Position numbers and translations under genes: made by a program
Source of the DNA: Acidobacteriota bacterium
Lineage (GTDB): Bacteria > Acidobacteriota > Terriglobia > Terriglobales > Acidobacteriaceae
Assembly (NCBI GenBank): GCA_021791875.1
Contig: JAJYVU010000034.1
Location: 1 to 37,229 of the forward strand
Direction of reading: 5' to 3'
Length of the DNA stretch: 37,229 bases
In this document: positions 10,329 to 19,112 of the stretch, piece after piece
How the letters are laid out: each line of letters opens with the position of its first letter
Position numbering within the stretch: the first letter of the stretch is position 1
The notes under the pieces: generated by a model
The model's input: the letters and a program-made list of their open reading frames with translations, nothing else
The model's database searches: none
Told to the model about the DNA's origin: nothing

Positions 10329-11456
10329 TCAACGGTGGGGTGGCTGGCTCCCGGGAGATGGTTTTTCCCGCTCCTTTGTGAGGAGACGGCCAAGCTGCTG
10401 CCGCATGGCGCGCGCTTTGGAATGATTGCCAAGCATTTCGTAGGCATTGGCCAGGTTTACATACACAGCCGCATCGCCAGGTTCCAGGCGACGGCCAATC
10501 TCAAGGTGAGCAACAGCCTCCTTCGCTTTGCCCTGCATCAGGAAGATCTTGCCCAGCGCGATCTGGGTAGAGGGATAATCCGGTTGCTCGCGGGCCGACT
10601 CTTCCAGGTCTCTCTGCGCTTCGGCGAATTGCGGTTGGCCGGGCATGGCTCCCTCGTGGAGCAAGACAGTACCCAGCAGGGAGAGCATGCGGTAGTCGCG
10701 ATGTCCCGCCGTGATCGCCTGGTGCAGGATCTTGTCGGCGGCAGGCAAGTTGCCCTCGTACAGGGCCTTTTGCACCTGCGCGAGATACCCGATGTAGCTC
10801 CCCGGCGCCAGCTGCGCTGCCCGATCGAATTCCGGCTTCGACTCACCGAAACTTCCCAGTTCGGCCAGGAAAACAGCTTTTTCGTAATGCAGGCGGGCAG
10901 AGTTTGGCAGTTGCGTCAGGCCATGATTGACAATTCGCAGGCCTAACGCGTAGTCCTTCTGATCCGTGCATGCGTCGGCCAGATAGTCATAGAGCTTTTC
11001 GTCCTTCGGATCGAAACTGGCGGCACGCAGGAACGCTCGGAAGCCTTTTTCCATTTGACCGGCGCCGATATATGCCTGGCTCAGCAGATTTTCCACCGCC
11101 GCACTTCCCCGGGCGGAAGCGTCCAGCGATTCCAGAACAGAGATGGCCTTCTGATATTGCTCCGTGCCCAGATAGCATATGCCAAGGTTGACTCCCACCG
11201 CATACGGGTCAAGGCCCGCGCGCTGCGCCGCAAGCAGATCCGGAATCGCCTCCTCCAGATATCCCTGCCGGGTAAGCTCGCTTCCGGTTCGAAGCTCCGC
11301 TTCCGCGTCCGTTGCGCCCCAAGCTTGCGATGGTTTCGGAGTCGTAAGCGGAGTTGCTCGGGGCAATTGCGGGTTCTGGCTCGACCAGACCGGAACTGCA
11401 CCCGCAACAAGGAGCGCCCCTGCGCCCACTAGAGCGGCAATCGATAAGCGAGGCAT
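10329..11456 (-). CDS. Exported TPR protein (375 aa)
   Basis: A signal peptide is visible (LSIAALVGAGALLVAGAVPVWS). TPR units run from about residue 55 to 360, for example NLGICYLGTEQYQKAISVLE and YVNLANAYEMLGNHSKARAM. The tail is short and basic. The product is a probable periplasmic protein-protein scaffold. It lies 211 bases upstream of the TonB-dependent receptor on the same strand and diverges from the Tat-exported glycosidase gene at 11626. Since the receptor has its own candidate promoter, co-transcription is possible but not required. Compared with the TPR protein at 4674-5639 it is longer and not an obvious close copy. Confidence 0.85.
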   Translation of the reverse strand: MPRLSIAALVGAGALLVAGAVPVWSSQNPQLPRATPLTTPKPSQAWGATDAEAELRTGSELTRQGYLEEAIPDLLAAQRAGLDPYAVGVNLGICYLGTEQYQKAISVLESLDASARGSAAVENLLSQAYIGAGQMEKGFRAFLRAASFDPKDEKLYDYLADACTDQKDYALGLRIVNHGLTQLPNSARLHYEKAVFLAELGSFGESKPEFDRAAQLAPGSYIGYLAQVQKALYEGNLPAADKILHQAITAGHRDYRMLSLLGTVLLHEGAMPGQPQFAEAQRDLEESAREQPDYPSTQIALGKIFLMQGKAKEAVAHLEIGRRLEPGDAAVYVNLANAYEMLGNHSKARAMRQQLGRLLTKEREKPSPGSQPPHR

Positions 11457-11625
11457 GTGCCATTTTAGCGACCGGAGCCGGAACCTTTGCAGGAATCTTT
11501 TTCAGTTCCGCATACGAAGGTGTATACAATTAGCGGAATCTCCCTGTACGATGCTCGCGAAATCCCCGCGCCGCCACGGACGCCGGGCAACCGCTTCGTT
11601 AACTCCAGAGAGCTGAGACCTGAGC

Positions 11626-13968
11626 ATGAACCGAAGACGATTTCTGCAGAGCATGGCGGCAGGCACCGCGGCGATGCACAGCCTGGCATCGGCGGCTGAG
11701 CTTCCCGATGCCCCTGCGGTTCCTCGGACGCGGTTGCGCGGAACACGCAGAGACGCATCCGTCGATGGCCATACAGAACTGAGCAGTTTTGTTCTTGACG
11801 GCGAACAATGGACCGTTTACGAGGACCTCCGCACCCGCGACGGCGCAATCACGTTCATTTCTTCATCCGGCAACGCGCGCGTCCTGCGCAAAACCGCCGA
11901 GGCGGTCTTCGCGGAGCCCGGGGCGAAATACCTGGGCCTGGAACTGAGCCAGATCGGGCTGGCTGGACCGGACCTGCTGGCCGACAAGCTGCTGGCCAAC
12001 GGTGAGCCCGACGAGACCGAGGTACGCCGCGCCGCGCCGCCCATGAATTCTGCCCGGCCGAAGGGGCCTTTTTACCGGCCGGCGTGGAACACGATCCTGG
12101 GAACGCGTGAATGCAGCGACACCATGCCCGTGTATCCGGCGGGAAATACGCGCACGTACCATCCAATCCAGTATTTCCCCGCGCTGACCAACGCTCTGGC
12201 CAGGCGGAGACACGAGGGCCTGGTGGGCGGCTGGATGCCGGCAGCCCGCAAGGTCTTTCCAGGCGACGATGGGTCGTATTACGAGACGATCGCCTTGGGC
12301 GATGTCCTGGCCCACGATCGCTTCATTGTGCAGACCTGGCATCGGACGATGCAGGTCCGCGATGCGAAGATCGTGAAGGTGGTGTACGGCTACAGCTATC
12401 CGGCATACGATCAGCGCCGGCAGGATCCCGATGCCGCTGCATTCTATGCAGGGCTGCTCCAATTTGCCGAGTACTGGGATCGTCAGATGCATGAGATGAT
12501 CGCCATTTCGCTGCCGGAAACGAGTTGGAGCGACATGGCGCAGTACGCCTTCGTGAAGGAACAGATTGTCCGTCCCGGCGGCGTCTATCCCAAGTACGGC
12601 GCCGTGGACCGCGACTACTATGGGCCGGAATACGACGGTTTCCAGGACATTTTCACAATGTCCATGTATGCGAATCTGGAGTGCGGCCGATTCACCCAGG
12701 CGCAGCAGGTCTTCGACGAATATTTCACGAGCTTTGTGAACTCGAAGGGCATCAACAATATGAGAGGGCCGGAAACGGGACAATTCGGCCTGACGCTCTC
12801 CCTCATCGCTCGCTATTACCGCTATACGCGCGACGCTTCCCTGCTCCGCCGGCATCGCGAAAAGATTGAGGCGACGGCCTCGCTATTGTCGGAACTCCAC
12901 GATCAGTCGTTGCAATTGCCGCAGACCGACCGGGGATACGGGCTCATCCACGGCTGGTGCGAGTCGGATTCGTGCCTGATGCGCAATCCTTCGATTTGGT
13001 GGAAACCCTACTTCTCCAACAGCGCCTTCGCCGTGCGCGGCTGGCGTGATCTGGCGCCCGTATGGCAGCAGCTTGACTTGAACACGCAACAGGCAGCCGG
13101 CTGGCTTCGTCGCAGCCGTCAGCTCCATGCAATGCTGGTAAAGAGCGTTGCGGCGAACATCCGCCACGATATGCAGCCTCCGTACATCGGCCCTCTGCCA
13201 GGTACAAAGCTTACCTTCCGCGAATCGCTCGAACAGGAACATCCCAGTGAGCAGCAGTGGGCCCACCGTTGCTATGCCGAACTTCTTGAAGCCGCCGTCC
13301 TGCCCGAGGACCTGACCAACACGGTAATCGACTGTATGCGGGCCTATGGAGCCACCACCCTCGGTGTCGTGGCCAACGTCCAGCCTCCTCGTCCGACTGA
13401 GCGCAATATCCTCGGATTTATTTCGTACGGCTACGCGCAGGCACTGCTGCGCATGGATCGCATCGACGAGTATCTGCTCTTCCTGTACTCCCACCGATAT
13501 CACGATCATTCTCGCGGCAGTTGGACGGCCGGCGAGGTATCCGGCATCACGGGGGACGGTGCCCTATTCTGCATCCCGGCGCAACAAACGATTCCTCTCC
13601 TGGTGCGCTGGATGCTGGTCTTTGAAGATCCCGATTCGGATCGGTTGTATCTGGGGCGCGCGCTGCCGCGGAAGTGGGTGGCTTCTGCCAAACCGATTGA
13701 AATCGAGCAGGCGCCAACACGGTGGGGCCGCGTCAATTATCGCCTTGAAAACCACGAGGGCAATCGCCTCGTGGCAACCATAGTGCTGCCTGCGCAGGGT
13801 GAAATTCCCAGCGAACTGCAGGTATCGTTTCGCGCGCCGACGGTCCGGTCTGTAACCGGCCTCACGGTGAACGGTCGCTCGGTTACACCCGGCGGCCGGC
13901 ATAGGGATGCCGCCATTTTTTCCACGAGAGGCGAACGCAGGTTCGTTGTAGCAGCGACGTTGGGCTGA
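11626..13968 (+). CDS. Tat-exported six-hairpin-type glycosidase-like protein, family not assigned
   Basis: The 780-aa product starts with a Tat signal (NRRRFLQSMAAGTAAMHSLA, then SAAE). The middle (about 150-620) is rich in aromatic and acidic residues with alternating helices, for example YGPEYDGFQDIFTMSMYANLE, GPETGQFGLTLSLIARYYRY and YGLIHGWCESDSC. This fits an (alpha/alpha)6 catalytic toroid. The end (about 670-780) is a beta-sandwich (RLYLGRALPRKWV, APTRWGRVNYRL) like the C-terminal domain of several six-hairpin glycosidases. Glu and Asp in the YESD/DRDYYGPEYDG region are candidate catalytic residues, not proven. It may cleave a glycoside outside the cytoplasm and feed the neighbouring receptor. 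I cannot assign a GH family by eye. Confidence 0.72.
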   Translation: MNRRRFLQSMAAGTAAMHSLASAAELPDAPAVPRTRLRGTRRDASVDGHTELSSFVLDGEQWTVYEDLRTRDGAITFISSSGNARVLRKTAEAVFAEPGAKYLGLELSQIGLAGPDLLADKLLANGEPDETEVRRAAPPMNSARPKGPFYRPAWNTILGTRECSDTMPVYPAGNTRTYHPIQYFPALTNALARRRHEGLVGGWMPAARKVFPGDDGSYYETIALGDVLAHDRFIVQTWHRTMQVRDAKIVKVVYGYSYPAYDQRRQDPDAAAFYAGLLQFAEYWDRQMHEMIAISLPETSWSDMAQYAFVKEQIVRPGGVYPKYGAVDRDYYGPEYDGFQDIFTMSMYANLECGRFTQAQQVFDEYFTSFVNSKGINNMRGPETGQFGLTLSLIARYYRYTRDASLLRRHREKIEATASLLSELHDQSLQLPQTDRGYGLIHGWCESDSCLMRNPSIWWKPYFSNSAFAVRGWRDLAPVWQQLDLNTQQAAGWLRRSRQLHAMLVKSVAANIRHDMQPPYIGPLPGTKLTFRESLEQEHPSEQQWAHRCYAELLEAAVLPEDLTNTVIDCMRAYGATTLGVVANVQPPRPTERNILGFISYGYAQALLRMDRIDEYLLFLYSHRYHDHSRGSWTAGEVSGITGDGALFCIPAQQTIPLLVRWMLVFEDPDSDRLYLGRALPRKWVASAKPIEIEQAPTRWGRVNYRLENHEGNRLVATIVLPAQGEIPSELQVSFRAPTVRSVTGLTVNGRSVTPGGRHRDAAIFSTRGERRFVVAATLG

Positions 13969-14118
13969 GACTCTGCGCCGCTGCGATGGGTTGGGAGCGG
14001 CTGATTTGCAGAATGCTCGAGGTTCCGACTTATCGCGATAAATGTTCCTTGGCAGGGGGCTTACGTAGCTGGTGCCCGACGATCATGGGGTTCGGTCTTT
14101 GCTGCGTCAAGGCAGCTT

Positions 14119-15843
14119 CTACCACCGCTTTTCGGCCGCGGTCACGGGCTCGTCAATCTGAATTTGTCGATCCCCGCGCACGTTCTTCAGTATCTGCACA
14201 ATGCCGCTTGGCCACCGAATCTCCACCCTCCGCGCAATCGTCTCGGCGCCCAGTCCGAAGTGGGCGCGGACATCGCTCGACGACAGGTAACTCGACGCCG
14301 TCGTCACCGTATACCATTGGGAGCCCTGCGCCGTTTCTACGCGAATGCTGGCCCCGATCCCATCACGATTGCTCTTGTGTCCCACCAGGCGGAAACGAAT
14401 CCAGTGGTTGGCTGTCTCCGTCCGGTTCATTAACACGTGGGCGGGCCCACCGTTCTCCGTAATGACCGCATCCAGCAACCCGTCGTTGTTGATGTCGCCC
14501 ATCGCCAGGCCACGCCCGGCCCAACGCGCGTCAAAGACTTTCCCTGAGAGCGGTCCCACATTTACGAACTTCCTGCCCTTGATGTTGCGCAGCAGCATCG
14601 GGGATTCGCGGTAATGCAGCTCCGGGAAACTCTTGTGGATGGTGTCCATGTCATGCCCCTGCGCAATCAGCAGATCCTTCCATCCATCATTGTCGTAGTC
14701 CATGAACCGCAACCCCCAGGCGGAGTGCAGCAGTGTGATGGCGGCAACGCCGGTGATATAGCTGACGTAGGTAAACGTCCCGTCGCCGTTGTTCTTATAG
14801 AGCGGATAAATCTGATTCGCGAGATCGCCGATCATCAGGTCCGGCCAGCCGTCGTTGTCGTAATCCGAAAAATCCACACCCATCCCTGCGAAGGTGCGGC
14901 CGTTTCCGTCCACCGCGACTCCCGCCAACAACCCCACTTCCTCGAATGTTCCGTCTCCCTTGTTGTGAAACAGGAATTCGACCATGGAGTCATTCGCGAT
15001 GAAGATATCTGGATGCCCATCGCGATCGTAGTCGGCAATTGCGATTCCCAGCGCCCTGCCCGGCTTGCTCAACCCCACCCTGTGCGCCTCTTCGGTGAAC
15101 GTTCCGTCACCGTTGTTGCGATACACCAGCATGGAGATCGGTGGGAAAACATCGGGAAGGCAATAGCCCCGATTATCCCGTGGCCCGCACCACTCATCGT
15201 TCCAGTTCCATTCGATATATCGAAGCACCACCAGGTCGAGGTAGCCGTTATTGTTCAGGTCTACCCACGCCGCGGATGTCGACCATCCGGTCCCGCCGAC
15301 GCCTGCCTTCTCCGTAACGTCGGTGAAGGTTCCATCGCCGTTGTTGTGGTACAGATGATTTCCGTCCCACGCCGTTACAAAAAGGTCAGTGTGGCCATCG
15401 TTGTCGTAGTCGGCTGCGGCGGCGCCCATTCCGTAGCCAACGCCCTGCAGCCCCGCTTCCTCCGTCGCATCCTCAAACGTCCCGTCGGCGCTCTGCCGGT
15501 AAAGTCGGTTCCAGTATTTCGGACCGGTCTTTTCAAGAATGGTCCCCGGCGCCACATAGTCGCCAAACGGCGCTCCGTTGATCAGGTAAATGTCCAGCAA
15601 TCCGTTGTTGTTGGAATCGAACAGAGCCACTCCGGACCCCATCGTCTCCAGCAGATACTTACGCGGGGTATGCGGAGCCTGATGAACGAAGGTGACTCCG
15701 TTGCCCGGAGCCGCATCTACAAAATGCCCCGCGACCATCTCCGCAGACGCCCCGGAAGGAACCTTCGCCAAACCTCGCGACCGCAGCACTCCCAGCAGGC
15801 TTGCCAGAGAGCCCTGAAGCATAAAGCTCCGCCTCGATATCAT
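14119..15843 (-). CDS. Tat-exported ASPIC/UnbV (CRTAC1-like) FG-GAP repeat protein, paralogue
   Basis: The 574-aa protein starts MISRRSFMLQGSLASLLGVL, a Tat-type signal. Propeller repeats with Ca-binding loops follow (FDSNNNGLLDIYLINGAPFG, AADYDNDGHTDLFVTAWDGN, DYDRDGHPDIFIAND) and pairs of HNNGDGTFTDVTEKAG strands. The ASPIC/UnbV domain closes it (about 470-560: RDGIGASIRVETAQGSQWYT, SYLSSSDVRAHFGLG). A GGAGAAC motif precedes ATG 15843. It has exactly the length of the protein at 2900-4624 and the same domain order, so the two are paralogues. It stands alone between two plus-strand glycosidase-like genes. The role is probably surface or periplasmic binding; no enzymatic activity can be seen. 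Confidence 0.88.
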   Translation of the reverse strand: MISRRSFMLQGSLASLLGVLRSRGLAKVPSGASAEMVAGHFVDAAPGNGVTFVHQAPHTPRKYLLETMGSGVALFDSNNNGLLDIYLINGAPFGDYVAPGTILEKTGPKYWNRLYRQSADGTFEDATEEAGLQGVGYGMGAAAADYDNDGHTDLFVTAWDGNHLYHNNGDGTFTDVTEKAGVGGTGWSTSAAWVDLNNNGYLDLVVLRYIEWNWNDEWCGPRDNRGYCLPDVFPPISMLVYRNNGDGTFTEEAHRVGLSKPGRALGIAIADYDRDGHPDIFIANDSMVEFLFHNKGDGTFEEVGLLAGVAVDGNGRTFAGMGVDFSDYDNDGWPDLMIGDLANQIYPLYKNNGDGTFTYVSYITGVAAITLLHSAWGLRFMDYDNDGWKDLLIAQGHDMDTIHKSFPELHYRESPMLLRNIKGRKFVNVGPLSGKVFDARWAGRGLAMGDINNDGLLDAVITENGGPAHVLMNRTETANHWIRFRLVGHKSNRDGIGASIRVETAQGSQWYTVTTASSYLSSSDVRAHFGLGAETIARRVEIRWPSGIVQILKNVRGDRQIQIDEPVTAAEKRW

Positions 15844-16016
15844 CGGTTGTTCTCCGCCTGGCGTTCCTGGCCGTGATCGCCGGTCGCGCTGTTGCCTTTC
15901 TGAACGGTGAAAATAGTGCCGGCCCCCAGTAGCCTCAACTTCTCCACCGGCCCGATGGGTGGATGGATAAGCAATTCTTGCGCCCTAGGGTATACCGACA
16001 TGCAGGGATAGTCACC

Positions 16017-16094
16017 GTCGCGAACGAAAATCATGACAGGCAAGGCGGAGTTCGCACGCTGTGGCGGGACCACGGCCAGCAGTGACAACGAAGC
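16017..16094 (+). repeat. 78-bp dispersed repeat, copy 1
   Basis: Aligned without gaps to 18310-18387, 55 of 78 bases agree by hand count. The shared cores are CTGTGGCGG, ACCAC and GACAACGAAGC. It lies in the untranslated gap upstream of the 602-aa glycosidase gene. Unlike copy 2 it has no flanking TGTTAACA inverted ends. The rest of the 15844-16467 gap shows no convincing gene. Confidence 0.5.
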
Positions 16095-16366
16095 CCAGCA
16101 TCATCGCATGCGCTGGTGCTTTGCGGGGCATTCCCGGCGTCCCCCGACTGCGAAGACCCGCGACCGTATTCCCCTGGCAGACTCCCTGACCCATATACCC
16201 AGGCACTCCGCGACAATTTGTTGCCAACGCTCAATCAAACCTCAGACCCAGTGGTGGCGAGGTCTCCCCAAATCCGAGACACGCCTTTTCCTCTGCTCGA
16301 TTCTTGAGCCAGTATCGCATACAATCTTGCATCCATTTTGGGCGAAGTGCTAGACTTCTGTCCGAC

Positions 16367-16402
16367 AAGGCTGATCGGTACGCCGATCAGCCTTTTGTTC
16401 TT
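16367..16402 (+). terminator. Strong intrinsic terminator without an evident upstream gene
   Basis: AAGGCTGATCGG and CCGATCAGCCTT form a perfect 12-bp stem with a 4-nt loop (TACG), followed by TTTGTTCTTTT on the plus strand. On the minus strand there is no T-run, so it reads as a plus-strand terminator. It sits about 70-100 bases before the ATG of the 602-aa Tat-exported glycosidase. The nearest upstream plus-strand gene ended 2.4 kb earlier and a minus-strand gene lies between. It may end a small RNA from the gap or act as an attenuator in the leader of the glycosidase mRNA. Confidence 0.75.
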
Positions 16403-16467
16403 TTGCGGTAATCAGCAATTTCCAAAACCGTTGCCACAATCAGTTTAAAAAACATGGAGTCAACACA

Positions 16468-18276
16468 ATGTCCAGCGAGTTCAGCCGACGTGATCTTTTG
16501 AAGGGCGCTGCCGCGACCGCAACCTACATTGCCGTGGATGGCCTGCCGGCCAGTGCGTCCGCAAGCCCCGTTGCGGCAGAAACGGAAGAGGGGAAACCAG
16601 CGAATGGCACGATTCTGGCGCTGAACTGCACGAGTGGGGTAATTCTCCCGCCTCCCGGCAGAAGTCTTCAGAAATTCAGTTTTGACTTTCCTGAACCTTC
16701 GGTTGTCTTCAACAAACTGCTGATCAGTTTCCGTTTGTATACCTTCGAGAATACCTACGGTCTGGATCGGGAACAGATGACAGTCACGCCTGAGGGAGAC
16801 GGGCTGCTGGTAGAGTGTTCGGGGTTTACTTACGCGGGTGGCCAGTTAAAGGCGCCGGGAAAGCTGCGTTCTCATATCCGGCCAAATGGCGATTATGCCG
16901 AGTGGGATGTCGTCGCTGAAATGGAGCAGCCGATCAAATCGGTCACGACGATTGTTCGCGGCCTGCCGCGCGGAAAAATCGCTCCCGGAAGCGCCGGCTT
17001 CTTTGACCCGAAGGAAAACGAAATTCTGCTCGGGTACCCATGGGGCAATGGCGGACTCAGTACCGATACCCCTTTGGCGATCATCGAAGCCGGCCAGCAG
17101 GACTACTATTACCTGTCGTCGCTGAATGAGGAAGTACGCGCGAACCGCATGTATTTCGAGCCAGCCGAAAACAACCGCTACCGCATCGAGCTGATTTACG
17201 AAAATCCAGGGTGGAGGCACAGCAATCGGCTCGAAGGCGCACGCTGGCGTGTCGGGCATGCCGCTGCTGCCGAGGCGGCCTATCGCCCGCACTTTGAGCA
17301 CGTGCAGCGGGCCTTTAATATCCCCGACTGGAATACGCGTCCGGATGTCCCCTCCTGGTTCCGCCAGATCGAACTGTTCGTCTCCATTCACGGCATGGAC
17401 TGGACGGGATATGTCTTCAACGACTTTGCGAAGGCTCTGCGTACCTTGCAATGGGTTGCGACGAAGATTGATCCACACAAAGTGATGGTGTTCTTGCCCG
17501 CGTGGAACGGCCGGTATTACTGGGAATACTCGATTTACAAAGTGGACGAGCGGATGGGTGGAGACGCGGGATTTCGGAAGCTGATCGATGAGGGGCACAA
17601 GTTGGGATTCCGGTTTCTGCCAATGTACGGGCTGCAGGCGGCAAACACTCATCTGGATGTCTATCCGCAATTTGCGGACGCGAGCACTCGGGCGATTGAC
17701 GATAATTCCTTCTACCTGGCGTGGGTGGACTGGGATAACGACCGGCACAAGGAGGGCTGGGGCCGGTTCATGAACATCGCTGTCGAGTCCTGGCAAAACT
17801 GGATGTACGACAGCATTTCGTACCTGATTGAAACCTTCGGCGTAGACGGCTATTTCCTGGATATCGCCGGAGGATGGGTCAACAATACCCAGGGCGACAT
17901 GCTTGAGGGGCTGCGCACCATGGTGACCAGACTGCGGGCAAAATATCCGAATGTGATCGCGACCGGAGAATTCACCTATGACGCGCTGATGTCGGTGATT
18001 CCGCTCTACCAGATATTCCCGTCCTGGGGATATCCGCCGGCCTTTCAGCGGTACTGCCGGGCATTCAGCCACCTGAGCCATCCCGCGCCCGGACGCGGCA
18101 GCACCGGCGTTCACGAAGCGGGCTTCCTGCATTTCAACCCGAAGACGTTAGGGCTCGATAAGTACAATATTCCGACGATCACCGTCGTCGATGATACATT
18201 TGACCGCCATCGAGATATCATGGCGGAAATCATAGAACGCGCCAAGCAGCGTGCTGCGCGAAAACCGATAGCCTGA
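16468..18276 (+). CDS. Tat-exported TIM-barrel glycoside hydrolase-like protein, family not assigned
   Basis: The 602-aa protein begins with a Tat signal (FSRRDLLKGAAATATYIAV). An N-terminal beta-rich domain (about 40-280) precedes a likely (beta/alpha)8 barrel from about 300 on. Supporting strands are QIELFVSIHGMDWTG, HKVMVFLPAWNGRYYWEY, GFRFLPMYGLQA, FGVDGYFLDIAG and NVIATGEFTYD. Asp465 (in YFLDIAG) and Glu501 (in ATGEFTYD), at the ends of consecutive strands, are reasonable candidates for nucleophile and acid/base. The architecture resembles clan-D-like or DUF6259-type hydrolases, but I do not recognise a named family. It should act outside the cytoplasm on a glycan, alongside the 780-aa enzyme and the nearby receptor. 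ATG 16468 follows a strong terminator-like hairpin in the leader. Confidence 0.75.
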   Translation: MSSEFSRRDLLKGAAATATYIAVDGLPASASASPVAAETEEGKPANGTILALNCTSGVILPPPGRSLQKFSFDFPEPSVVFNKLLISFRLYTFENTYGLDREQMTVTPEGDGLLVECSGFTYAGGQLKAPGKLRSHIRPNGDYAEWDVVAEMEQPIKSVTTIVRGLPRGKIAPGSAGFFDPKENEILLGYPWGNGGLSTDTPLAIIEAGQQDYYYLSSLNEEVRANRMYFEPAENNRYRIELIYENPGWRHSNRLEGARWRVGHAAAAEAAYRPHFEHVQRAFNIPDWNTRPDVPSWFRQIELFVSIHGMDWTGYVFNDFAKALRTLQWVATKIDPHKVMVFLPAWNGRYYWEYSIYKVDERMGGDAGFRKLIDEGHKLGFRFLPMYGLQAANTHLDVYPQFADASTRAIDDNSFYLAWVDWDNDRHKEGWGRFMNIAVESWQNWMYDSISYLIETFGVDGYFLDIAGGWVNNTQGDMLEGLRTMVTRLRAKYPNVIATGEFTYDALMSVIPLYQIFPSWGYPPAFQRYCRAFSHLSHPAPGRGSTGVHEAGFLHFNPKTLGLDKYNIPTITVVDDTFDRHRDIMAEIIERAKQRAARKPIA

Positions 18277-18284
18277 CTCGGGCT

Positions 18285-18533
18285 TGTTAACACCATTAGG
18301 GCGATCAGCGTTGCGAGCCAAAATCTGTCCACGCGAGACGGAGTCCGAAGACTGTGGCGGCACCACCCTCGAGGGCGACAACGAAGCGTGGGCCGATTTT
18401 GGCCGCAGCCTCAGGGGAAAGGGCGGATTTCCCATATGGCTTTGTGCCTCGTCGCTAAAATATGCCCGGTGTTCGTCGCTCCTCGCACTCAGAAAAATCC
18501 GCTCCTTTCGCTGTTGTCCTAATAGTGTTAACA
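18285..18533. mobile_element. MITE-like 249-bp element with 16-bp terminal inverted repeats
   Basis: The left end TGTTAACACCATTAGG (18285-18300) and the right end CCTAATAGTGTTAACA (18518-18533) are inverted copies with one mismatch. The interior has no gene; an open frame across it is short and shows no domain. It contains the second copy of the 78-bp repeat (18310-18387). No clear target-site duplication was found at the immediate flanks. It starts 8 bases after the stop codon of the 602-aa glycosidase, so it may also serve as that gene's 3' end. Confidence 0.6.
18310..18387 (+). repeat. 78-bp dispersed repeat, copy 2
   Basis: This is the partner of 16017-16094 (55 of 78 bases identical, ungapped, same orientation). 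It lies just inside the left inverted end of the 249-bp element. Confidence 0.5.
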
Positions 18534-18816
18534 GGTCCTAAGACAACTGAGGCCCGTTCGTCGCCCTTACGGGCCACCGGCCAACCGCTCATTTCTCACA
18601 ATATCTGGGCTGCCAGTTCCCATTACCTGCTGAGTTCGCTCCCCAGCGGAGAAGAGAGAGCAGAAAGCAACTCGAAATTCAAGGCAGGCAGACACGAAAC
18701 GAACAGTCCCTGAATCAGACAGGATCTACTTCCCTGTCCCTATCTGTCCCTGAAGGCCCGCGGCCGATCAGCTCTTCTTCAGTTGTGTGTGATTGGATCT
18801 GAGAAGCTTTGTTGGG

Positions 18817-18858
<42 letters not shown>

Positions 18859-19067
18859 GGGAAATTCATGCCCATACAGGTACAAGCAGGCCCATAACCA
18901 TCGATTATTTATCAACGACCTAGCGCAGTCTCTCTGTTCATGTTCGGCTCCCTTAGGCCACAGTTCACGGACAGAAAGCGGACAGTTCCTGCTCCTTCCA
19001 TAGCAGTCTTTCTCATCTCCGCTGGTGCAAACATTTGCCGGACGCTCTGACCGTTCCCAAGACAACC

Positions 19068-19106
19068 ATTATGCCCTTTTAAGCATTATGCTCTGCATGG
19101 CATAAT
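19068..19106 (+). promoter_or_regulatory. Candidate operator/promoter of the HigB/HigA-type pair
   Basis: ATTATGCC (19068-19075), ATTATGC (19085-19091) and the inverted GGCATAAT (19099-19106) are three copies of one motif. The last covers a CATAAT -10-like box that ends six bases before the toxin ATG. Repeated sites across the promoter fit autoregulation by the HTH antitoxin. No Shine-Dalgarno motif precedes the ATG, so the mRNA may be leaderless. Confidence 0.5.
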
Positions 19107-19112
19107 ACTTTC

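Noticed and set aside
13969-14118. Stem GCTGC/GCAGC between convergent genes as a terminator
   Set aside because: Only five pairs and no T-run; too weak to call.
16033-16353. Plus-strand 106-codon frame before the orphan terminator
   Set aside because: It runs through the 78-bp repeat, has no ribosome-binding site and no protein-like pattern; a non-coding transcript is more plausible.
16846-18132. 428-codon minus-strand frame opposite the 602-aa enzyme
   Set aside because: Antisense shadow; no coherent domain, and the plus-strand frame has a Tat signal and barrel motifs.
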